Source: Aeromicrobium fastidiosum | Lineage (GTDB): Bacteria > Actinomycetota > Actinomycetes > Propionibacteriales > Nocardioidaceae | Assembly (NCBI RefSeq): GCF_017876595.1 | Contig: NZ_JAGIOG010000001.1 | Location: forward strand, 1,488,001-1,552,000 | Direction: 5' to 3' | DNA: 64,000 bases | Part shown: positions 52,782-60,035 of the stretch, in pieces | How positions within the stretch are numbered: the stretch's first letter is position 1 | Layout: each line of letters opens with the position of its first letter | The notes under the pieces: model-generated | Databases searched by the model: none | Told to the model about the DNA's origin: nothing | Seen by the model: the letters and a program-made list of their open reading frames with translations, nothing else | Made by a program: the position numbers and the translations under genes

Positions 52782-55199
52782 ATGGCGAACGCGACCCTCG
52801 TTGCGGCTGCCGGTGACATCGACCTGTCGAACGACAACACGATCATCGTGGGCGTCGTCGCGGGCATCGGTCTCTTGGCACTGATCATGGCGGCGGTCTT
52901 CCGCGCCGACGTCCTCAAGGCCTCCGAGGGCACCGAGAAGATGCAGGAGATCGGGCAGGCCGTCCAGGAGGGAGCATCGGCCTATCTCGGCCGGATGTTC
53001 CGGACGCTCGCGATCTTCGCGGTCCTCGCCTTCGGCCTGCTGTTCCTGCTGCCCGGTGACACCGACGTCCGCATCGGGCGCTCGGTGTTCTTCCTGCTCG
53101 GTGCCGGCTTCTCCGCCGCGATCGGCTACCTCGGCATGTGGCTGGCGACGCGCGCCAACATCCGGGTGGCTGCCGCCGCCCAGACCGAGGGCCGCGAGCC
53201 CGCGATGCGCATCGCGTTCCGCACCGGCGGTCACGTCGGCATGCTGACGGTCGGCCTCGGGCTGCTGGGTGCCGCAGCCGTCGTGCTGATCTACCAGGGT
53301 GAGGCGCCCTCAGTGCTCGAGGGCTTCGGCTTCGGTGCCGCGCTGCTGGCGATGTTCATGCGCGTCGGCGGCGGCATCTTCACCAAGGCCGCCGACGTCG
53401 GCGCCGACCTCGTCGGCAAGGTCGAGCAGAACATCCCCGAGGACGATCCGCGCAACGCCGCGACGATCGCCGACAACGTGGGCGACAACGTCGGAGACTG
53501 TGCCGGCATGGCGGCCGACCTGTTCGAGTCGTACGCCGTGACGCTCGTGGCCGCGCTGATCCTCGGCTCCGTCGCGTTCGGCGAGCAGGGTCTCGTGCTC
53601 CCGCTGATGATCCCGGCGATCGGCGCGCTGACGGCGATCCTCGGCGTGTACCTCACGCGTCCGAGGGCCGGCGAGGGCGGACTCACCACGATCAACCGAT
53701 CGTTCTACGTCTCGGCGTTCATCTCGGCGATCGCCTCGTCGGCCGCTGCCTGGTTCTACCTGCCGTCGTCGTTCGGCGAGCTCGACTTCGCCGGCGGCCA
53801 GGAGCAGAACCAGCTCGTCGCGCAGTTCTACCAGGCACCCGACCCCTCCACGCTCGACGGCGATCCCCGCATCATCGCGATCGTGGCGGTGCTGATCGGC
53901 ATCGTGCTGGCCGCCGTCATCCTGGCGCTGACGGGCTACTTCACGGGCACCGAGACGCGTCCGGTCAAGGACGTCGGCAAGACGTCGCTGACGGGGGCCG
54001 CGACGGTCATCCTGTCGGGCCTGTCGGTCGGCTTCGAGTCGGCCGTCTACACGGCGCTGGTCATCGCGGCAGCCGTCTACGGGGCGTTCCTGCTCGGCAG
54101 CGGGTCGATCGTGGTCTCGCTGTTCGCCGTCGCGCTGGCCGGCTGCGGTCTGCTCACGACGGTCGGCGTGATCGTCGCGATGGACACCTTCGGCCCGGTC
54201 AGCGACAACGCGCAGGGCATCGCCGAGATGTCGGGCGACGTCGACGAGGAGGGCGCGCAGATCCTCACCGAGCTGGACGCCGTCGGCAACACGACCAAGG
54301 CCATCACCAAGGGCATCGCGATCGCCACGGCCGTGCTGGCCGCGACGGCGCTGTTCGGCTCGTTCGCGGACGGCATCAAGGAGTCGTTCTCCGACATCCT
54401 GCGTGCCATCGACGTCACCGACCAGGCTGCTCTCCAAGCCTTGGGCAACGGGCTCGACCAGAGCGACCTGACGGCCCTGCAGGGCATCCTCAACGTCGGC
54501 GACCCCAGCCTGCTGGTCGGCCTGATCATCGGCTCCGCCGTCGTGTTCCTGTTCTCGGGACTCGCGATCAACGCGGTGGGCCGTGCGGCCGGCGCGGTCG
54601 TGTACGAGGTCCGTCGCCAGTTCCGCGAGATCCCCGGCATCATGGAGGGCACGGGTCGTCCCGAGTACGGCAAGGTCGTCGACATCTGCACGCGCGACTC
54701 GCTGCGCGAGCTCGCGACGCCGGGCATCCTGGCGATCTTCGCCCCCATCGCGGTGGGCTTCGGGCTCGGCGTGGGCGCGCTGGGCGCGTATCTGGCCGGT
54801 GCGATCGGCACGGGACTGCTGATGGCGGTCTTCCTGGCCAATGCCGGCGGCGCGTGGGACAACGCCAAGAAGCTCGTCGAGGACGGCAACCACGGCGGCA
54901 AGGGCTCGCCCGCCCACGAGGCGACGATCATCGGCGATACCGTCGGCGACCCGTTCAAGGACACCGCCGGGCCGGCGATCAACCCGCTGCTCAAGGTCAT
55001 GAACCTCGTGGCCCTGCTGATCGTGCCGTTGATCATCAAGTTCACGTACGGCGAGGACGCCAACGAGCTGATCCGCTACTCGATCGCGTTCGCCGCGGCG
55101 CTCATCATCGCCCTGGCGGTGTACGCCTCGAAGCGTCGACCGATCACCCTCGAGACCGACTACGTGGAGCCCGACGAGGAGCCCGCCCCCACCGCCTGA
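52782..55199 (+). CDS. hppA: Membrane-bound proton-translocating pyrophosphatase
   Basis: The 805-residue protein has about 16 hydrophobic helices and the diagnostic H+-PPase motifs: DVGADLVGKVEQNIPEDDPR, NVGDNVGDCAGMAADLFE and GGAWDNAKK. The key GNTTKA (around 54286) has lysine where K+-dependent enzymes have alanine, so this is a K+-independent proton pump. It hydrolyses PPi made in biosynthesis, including by Acs-type ligases, to energise the membrane. GGAGGA precedes the ATG. Two Crp-like sites lie upstream. Confidence 0.96.
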   Translation: MANATLVAAAGDIDLSNDNTIIVGVVAGIGLLALIMAAVFRADVLKASEGTEKMQEIGQAVQEGASAYLGRMFRTLAIFAVLAFGLLFLLPGDTDVRIGRSVFFLLGAGFSAAIGYLGMWLATRANIRVAAAAQTEGREPAMRIAFRTGGHVGMLTVGLGLLGAAAVVLIYQGEAPSVLEGFGFGAALLAMFMRVGGGIFTKAADVGADLVGKVEQNIPEDDPRNAATIADNVGDNVGDCAGMAADLFESYAVTLVAALILGSVAFGEQGLVLPLMIPAIGALTAILGVYLTRPRAGEGGLTTINRSFYVSAFISAIASSAAAWFYLPSSFGELDFAGGQEQNQLVAQFYQAPDPSTLDGDPRIIAIVAVLIGIVLAAVILALTGYFTGTETRPVKDVGKTSLTGAATVILSGLSVGFESAVYTALVIAAAVYGAFLLGSGSIVVSLFAVALAGCGLLTTVGVIVAMDTFGPVSDNAQGIAEMSGDVDEEGAQILTELDAVGNTTKAITKGIAIATAVLAATALFGSFADGIKESFSDILRAIDVTDQAALQALGNGLDQSDLTALQGILNVGDPSLLVGLIIGSAVVFLFSGLAINAVGRAAGAVVYEVRRQFREIPGIMEGTGRPEYGKVVDICTRDSLRELATPGILAIFAPIAVGFGLGVGALGAYLAGAIGTGLLMAVFLANAGGAWDNAKKLVEDGNHGGKGSPAHEATIIGDTVGDPFKDTAGPAINPLLKVMNLVALLIVPLIIKFTYGEDANELIRYSIAFAAALIIALAVYASKRRPITLETDYVEPDEEPAPTA

Positions 55200-55203
55200 C
55201 CCG

Positions 55204-55281
55204 CGAGTGGCGCAGTCCTGCGTTTTCGAGACGGTGCGTCCCGCGAGATTGCGCCACTCGGGGACGAGATTGCGCCACTCG
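55204..55281. repeat. Inverted plus direct repeat 3' of hppA
   Basis: CGAGTGGCGCA (55204-55214) is the complement of TGCGCCACTCG (55250-55260). CGAGATTGCGCCACTCG also occurs twice in direct orientation at 55244-55260 and 55265-55281 (21-bp period). It is positioned 5 bp after hppA, like the other 3' repeat elements in the window. Confidence 0.7.
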
Positions 55282-55302
55282 CCTGTCTGACAGGGTGGAC
55301 GC

Positions 55303-56769
55303 ATGCTCGACGCCGCGCACGTCCCCGCCCTCCGATCCGCCCTCGACCGGGCGGGCTTCACGGTCGACGCGGTCTACGCGCTGCTCGGCGACGACGCCCA
55401 CCGGGCGCTGGGTCGCAACCAGACGGTCCCCGCGCTGAGGGCGACGCGTGGCGGGGGCGATCTCGCGACGCTCGTGCGGCTGTTCGCGCTCCAGGTGCCG
55501 GTCGACCGCAGCCGGGCCGACGCGGCGCTGCCCGGGCTGGTCGACGCCCTCGCCGCAGCCGGGATGGTGGTCGCCTCCGGCGGTGAGGTGCGCGCACTGG
55601 TCGACATCCGGCCCTACGGCGACGAGGACCATGACTGGTGGATCATCTGCGACCCGACCTCAGGCCTGGACGGTCGCCAGTCACCCATGGACCCGTCGTA
55701 CGTGCTCGGCATCAGCGAGGCGTCCTCTTCCTTGGCGCAGCTGACGGTGCGCGAGCCGGTCGGCCGGGCGCTCGACCTCGGCACGGGGTGCGGCGTGCAG
55801 GCGATGCACCTGGCCCAGCACGCGCGCGAGGTCGTCGCGACCGACGTCAACCCGCGCGCGCTCGCGATGGCCCGCCTCACGGCCGCCCTCAACGACGCCG
55901 ACGTCGACGTGCGCGACGGCAGCCTGTTCGACCCCGTCGCGGGTGAGACCTTCGACCTCATCGCGACCAACCCGCCGTTCGTCATCTCCCCGCCCGGCAG
56001 CCAGGTGCTGGTCTACCGCGACTCCGGCATGCCCGGCGACAGCGTCGTGCGACACCTGGTCGAGAACGCCGAGACGCACCTCAATGACGGTGGCTGGTGC
56101 CAGATCCTGGCCAACTGGGCCCACCACGACGACGTCGACTGGCAGGCCGACCTCGGGCAGTGGCTCGACGGACGCCCCCTCGATGCGTGGATCCTGCAGC
56201 GCGAGCTCGTCGACCCCGCCGCGTACGTCGAGATGTGGCTGGCCGACGCGGGCCTCGCGACGTCCCCCGACTACACGCAGCGCTACGACGCCTGGCTCGA
56301 CTGGTTCGCGAGCGAGCGCATCGAGGCGATCGGCTTCGGGTGGCTGAGCCTGCGCAAGACGTCCGCCACCCCCGTGCACCGGCTCGAGGAGTGGACGGGC
56401 GAGATCGCCCAGCCCGTCGGCCCGGCCGTCGCCGCCTGGGGCCGCCGCATCGACCAGCTGCGCGGCACCTCGGACGACGACCTGCTCGGACGCACGTTCC
56501 GCCAGGCCGTCGACCTCGTCCAGGAGACCCGCGGAGCGGCCGGCGCGGACGATCCGGAGAGCATCGTCGTGCGGCTGCAGCACGGTGTGCGCCGCACCCG
56601 CCAGGTCGACACCGTGGAGGCCGGGCTGGTCGGTGCCAGCGACGGCGACCTGACCTCGGCCCAGATCCTCGACGCCCTCGCGTCGCTGCTGGACCGCGAC
56701 CCAGCCGAGCTGCGGCAGCGCTACGCCGGGTCGGTGCGCGAGCTGGTCGAGGAGGGCTTCCTGGTCTGA
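55303..56769 (+). CDS. N5/N6-type methyltransferase with NPPF motif
   Basis: The 488-residue protein has an N-terminal helical domain (about 1-150, annotated in relatives as DUF7059). A class I methyltransferase core follows: VGRALDLGTGCGVQAMHLAQ, VVATDVNPRALAMARL and LIATNPPFVISPP. NPPF is typical of N-methyltransferases acting on glutamine, adenine or guanine, as in PrmC. A C-terminal winged region follows. The target (protein, RNA or DNA) cannot be decided. Confidence 0.82.
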   Translation: MLDAAHVPALRSALDRAGFTVDAVYALLGDDAHRALGRNQTVPALRATRGGGDLATLVRLFALQVPVDRSRADAALPGLVDALAAAGMVVASGGEVRALVDIRPYGDEDHDWWIICDPTSGLDGRQSPMDPSYVLGISEASSSLAQLTVREPVGRALDLGTGCGVQAMHLAQHAREVVATDVNPRALAMARLTAALNDADVDVRDGSLFDPVAGETFDLIATNPPFVISPPGSQVLVYRDSGMPGDSVVRHLVENAETHLNDGGWCQILANWAHHDDVDWQADLGQWLDGRPLDAWILQRELVDPAAYVEMWLADAGLATSPDYTQRYDAWLDWFASERIEAIGFGWLSLRKTSATPVHRLEEWTGEIAQPVGPAVAAWGRRIDQLRGTSDDDLLGRTFRQAVDLVQETRGAAGADDPESIVVRLQHGVRRTRQVDTVEAGLVGASDGDLTSAQILDALASLLDRDPAELRQRYAGSVRELVEEGFLV

Positions 56770-56810
56770 GCCGTCACGACCTGCAGATGCGTCGGGCCGT
56801 CGACCACGGC

Positions 56811-57692
56811 ATGCTCGACGGGGTGACGACGACAGGACTGGCCACCAGCGACGACTACGACCTGCCGGGGGCGGTGCTCGCCAGCTGGGATGCGTTCATC
56901 GGCCTGGTCGAGCACGCCGATCTCTCGGCGCGCACGCGTCTGGACGGATGGACCGTGCGCGACGTCGTGCTGCACCTCGGCACGTGGGACGGCGAGTCGG
57001 CCCTGAGCGCCGCGCTGGCGACCCGCGGCACGGACGCCGTCCGCACGCCGCTCGACCCCGATGCGACCAATGCCGGCATGATCCAGTCGCACGGCGACGC
57101 GTCGGGCGACGAGATCCTGGCGGCCCTGGGAGCTTCGCGCGATGCCGTGGCCGACGTGCTGTCGTCGGTCGCAGGCTCCGCCGAGGGGCTCGAGCCGGTC
57201 GCGAGCCAGCTCGGACCCGTCCCGCTGCTGACGCTCGTGCACGCTGGTTGCTACGAGCTCGCGGTGCACGCCCTCGACGTCGCCGATGCGCTCACGCTCG
57301 AGGTCGATCCGCAGCTGCTGGCCTCGGGCGTCGCGGCGCTGGCCGACACCACGGGTTGCCTGGCCGCCCGTGAAGGCATCGAGACCACGGTCGTCATCGA
57401 CGCCAAGGACGCGTCGTGGGCGTTCGCGGCCGACGGCAACGGCGGGTGGACGACGACGGCCGTGGTGGGCAAGGCGCACGGCCCCCGAGTCTCGGGCAGC
57501 GCCGAAGACCTGCTGGAGGCGTCGGCAGGACGGGCCGACCCCGTGCGACTCGTGACGCTGCGCCACCTGAAGATCAAGCACCTCGGTGGGTTGCTCGCGC
57601 TGACGCCGATCATCGACCAGGTGCCCGGCCTGCCCGGCGGGCGGGGCCTCAAGGTCGCGGCCAAGACCCTCGGCGGGCTGTTCAACCACTGA
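56811..57692 (+). CDS. Maleylpyruvate isomerase-family, mycothiol-dependent-type protein
   Basis: The 293-residue protein has an MDMPI-type DinB fold: LPGAVLASWDAFIGLVEHAD, RLDGWTVRDVVLHLGTWDGE with the first metal histidine, and VHAGCYELAVHALDVADAL with further histidines. A C-terminal SCP-like domain (VIDAKDASWAFAADGNGGW) follows. Such proteins use mycothiol as cofactor or bind metal; the reaction is unknown. The start is uncertain among ATG 56787, ATG 56811 and GTG 56823. Confidence 0.75.
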   Translation: MLDGVTTTGLATSDDYDLPGAVLASWDAFIGLVEHADLSARTRLDGWTVRDVVLHLGTWDGESALSAALATRGTDAVRTPLDPDATNAGMIQSHGDASGDEILAALGASRDAVADVLSSVAGSAEGLEPVASQLGPVPLLTLVHAGCYELAVHALDVADALTLEVDPQLLASGVAALADTTGCLAAREGIETTVVIDAKDASWAFAADGNGGWTTTAVVGKAHGPRVSGSAEDLLEASAGRADPVRLVTLRHLKIKHLGGLLALTPIIDQVPGLPGGRGLKVAAKTLGGLFNH

Positions 57693-57710
57693 CCACTGAG
57701 GGACCAGGCC

Positions 57711-57727
57711 GAGCGGCCCGGCCGCTC
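57711..57727. terminator. Short palindrome between convergent genes
   Basis: GAGCGGCC-C-GGCCGCTC overlaps the stop codon of the minus-strand ATPase gene and follows the plus-strand enzyme gene by 18 bp. It may act as a bidirectional terminator. Confidence 0.4.
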
Positions 57728-58622
57728 AGACCGCCAGGGCGAACCAGACCGCCGCGCTGTGCGCATCGGTCGTGCGTCCCCAGCTGTCGACCATCGCGTC
57801 GACGAGGCGCAGCCCGTGCCCGTGGCCGTGCAGCGAGTCGTCGTCGCCGCGCACCTGCGGCGAGACCGCGGCCCCGTTGTCGTGAACCCTCGTCGTCAGC
57901 ACGCCGTCCTGCAGCTCGACCCGCACGTGGCAGCCGCCGCCGGTGTGGATCAGGGCGTTGGTGGCCAGCTCGGACAGGCACAGCACGGCCTGGTCGGCCT
58001 TGTCGGGGGAGACGCTCCAGTCGGTGAGGACCTGCCGCAGGAACCGGCGTGCCGCCCCCACGCCCGAGGGATCGGCCGGCATGTCGTGCTCGGCGATCAA
58101 GGTGCCGGGAGCGGGACGGTGCAGCGCGACCTCGGGTGATCCGGCGGGCGTGAGGCGCTCGCGCAGGTCGCGCTCGAGGCGGTCGGCGATCGCGTGCAGC
58201 TCGGCGCGCTGCGCGGCGTCGAAGGCCTGCGGCTGCGAGTAGTAGAGGACGAAGCCGCCCATCGCCGAGCCGTCGGTCGTGAACGGTGCCGCGGCGACGG
58301 CCCGGTAGGTCGTGTCGCGCTGGGCCGCGACGAAGTCGGCGTACCGGCCCTCGAGACACTCGAGGGCGTCGGCCACGAGCTCGCCGGTGCCGATCGCGTC
58401 GTTGAGTGGTGCCGTCGCGAACGCGTCGATGTGGCACCACTCGTGGGTGCCTCCGCGCTGCCGGTCGCTCGCGGTGAACAGCAGGCGACGGCCGCCTCCC
58501 TCGACGACGGCGACGCCCACCCGGTCGACGCCGGGGATGCGGGTCAGCACGTCGAGCGCGGCCTCGGTCCAGTCGTCGACGCCGTCCAGCGGGACGACGG
58601 GATCGGGCGCGGAGACGGACAC
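57726..58622 (-). CDS. GAF-HATPase anti-sigma-like serine kinase
   Basis: The 298-residue protein has a GAF-like domain (about 20-165) and a C-terminal HATPase_c_2 domain of the RsbW/SpoIIAB type: AVLCLSELATNALIHTGGG (N box), VRVHDNGAA-type G1 (TTRVHDNGAAVSPQV) and HGHGLRLVDAMVDSWG (G2). Such kinases phosphorylate STAS antagonists or hold sigma factors. The BldG-like STAS protein at 52343 is a possible partner. GTG start at 58622; a TAAACT hexamer 12 nt upstream suggests a leaderless transcript. Confidence 0.8.
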   Translation of the reverse strand: MSVSAPDPVVPLDGVDDWTEAALDVLTRIPGVDRVGVAVVEGGGRRLLFTASDRQRGGTHEWCHIDAFATAPLNDAIGTGELVADALECLEGRYADFVAAQRDTTYRAVAAAPFTTDGSAMGGFVLYYSQPQAFDAAQRAELHAIADRLERDLRERLTPAGSPEVALHRPAPGTLIAEHDMPADPSGVGAARRFLRQVLTDWSVSPDKADQAVLCLSELATNALIHTGGGCHVRVELQDGVLTTRVHDNGAAVSPQVRGDDDSLHGHGHGLRLVDAMVDSWGRTTDAHSAAVWFALAV

Positions 58623-58674
58623 GGCGGTCAGTTTAGGCCGCGGAGGCGAGCTGTGTGGAGATCGAGCCGCATGA

Positions 58675-59907
58675 TCATCCGGCCGCGCCGGCCGCGACGC
58701 TCTCGGCGGGTTCGGACTCGGGACGCCACCGCGGCACGAGCTGCCCGCCGAACGCCACCAGCGCGATGATCGTCGCGATGGCCCCGCCGACGAGGAACCC
58801 GCCCCACGACCCGACGTGGTCGATCGCCGCTCCGACGACGGGCGAGGCCGCCGCACCGCCGAGCGTGAACGCCGTGCCCTGCCAGCCCATCGCCTCGCCG
58901 CGTCGCTCCTCGGGGACGAGCTTGGCGATCCACTCGCTCGCCGCCGACATCGTGGGTGCGCAGAGGAAGCCCGTCGGGATGACGCACAGCGCCAGCACCC
59001 ACACGCTGTCGGCGAGACCGACGGGGATCAGCGTCACCCCCATCGCCAGCAGCAGCCACGTCGGCCGGATCGAGAAGTCGAGCGCCCCGTAGAGCAGCCC
59101 TCCGACCAGCGACGCGAGCCCCCACGCGCCGAAGACGATGCCGACCGAGCCGATGTGATCGAGGTGGTCGAGCTCGGCGACGATGCCGAGATCGGTCGAG
59201 ATCAGGGCGATCATCGTGCCGGACGAGATGAGGAACAGGAACAGCACCTGGCTCGACACCCACGACGCCGAAGCGCGCTCGCGCCGCCCGGACGGGTCGG
59301 GGGCCGTGGATGAGCGCGTCGGCGGGTCGAGCCGCCAGAAGATCAGCCCCGCCACGACCTCGCACGCCCCGATGAGGGCCAGCGACACGTCGGCTCCCGC
59401 CTGGATGACCAGCAGTCCGCCGACCGCCGGACCGATGATGAAGCTGGCCTCGGCGATGACGCTGTCGGCCGCGAACGCCGTGCGGTGCTGGTCGGACGGC
59501 ACGATGACGCTCAGCGAGAGCCGCACGATCGAGAAGATGGGGATGAGGAACAGCCCCATGCCGAACGCGATGGGGGCCAGCACGAGCGCCGACGTCGTGA
59601 TCGAGGCCAGCGGGTAGAGCACCGCCACCGCGACGATCGACGGGATGATCGCGCGCCGCATGCCGAGCCGGTCGATCAGGCGTCCGCGCCAGGGTGCGCC
59701 GAGACCCGCCCCGACGGTGGAGGCGGCGGCCACGACCCCGGCCAGCACGTAGTCGGCGTCGAGCTCGCGGACGACGAACAGCGTCAGCACCAGCGGTGCG
59801 GTCATGGCGGGGATGCGGGCGAAGAACGCGGCGATCAGCAGCGCCCGGACACGACGGTCCGCCCACAGCTGCGCATACCCCGAGAAAGCCACAGGACATG
59901 TTCTCAC
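58675..59907 (-). CDS. MFS transporter
   Basis: The 410-residue protein has 12 hydrophobic segments and an MFS motif A-like loop (WRGRLIDRLGMRRAII) between helices 2 and 3. The second half has a weaker copy (IAKLVPEERRGEAMGWQG). Substrate unknown; drug or metabolite efflux is typical. The start is uncertain: GTG 59907 or the in-frame GTG 59892. It is divergent from topA. Confidence 0.82.
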   Translation of the reverse strand: MRTCPVAFSGYAQLWADRRVRALLIAAFFARIPAMTAPLVLTLFVVRELDADYVLAGVVAAASTVGAGLGAPWRGRLIDRLGMRRAIIPSIVAVAVLYPLASITTSALVLAPIAFGMGLFLIPIFSIVRLSLSVIVPSDQHRTAFAADSVIAEASFIIGPAVGGLLVIQAGADVSLALIGACEVVAGLIFWRLDPPTRSSTAPDPSGRRERASASWVSSQVLFLFLISSGTMIALISTDLGIVAELDHLDHIGSVGIVFGAWGLASLVGGLLYGALDFSIRPTWLLLAMGVTLIPVGLADSVWVLALCVIPTGFLCAPTMSAASEWIAKLVPEERRGEAMGWQGTAFTLGGAAASPVVGAAIDHVGSWGGFLVGGAIATIIALVAFGGQLVPRWRPESEPAESVAAGAAG

Positions 59908-60035
59908 CGTCGTCCGACAGGTCGATCCGGTGCCACGGTGCGCGCCCTCGTCAACGACGCTCTGTAGTAGTGCGGTTCGGCGTTCCTTGACAGCACGCGT
60001 TAGCGTGTCCCCGTCCGACCACCCCAGGAGTTCCA

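Noticed and set aside
59987..60006. TTGACA with TAGCGT as a topA promoter
   Set aside because: The two hexamers are only 8 bp apart, far from the needed 16-19 bp.
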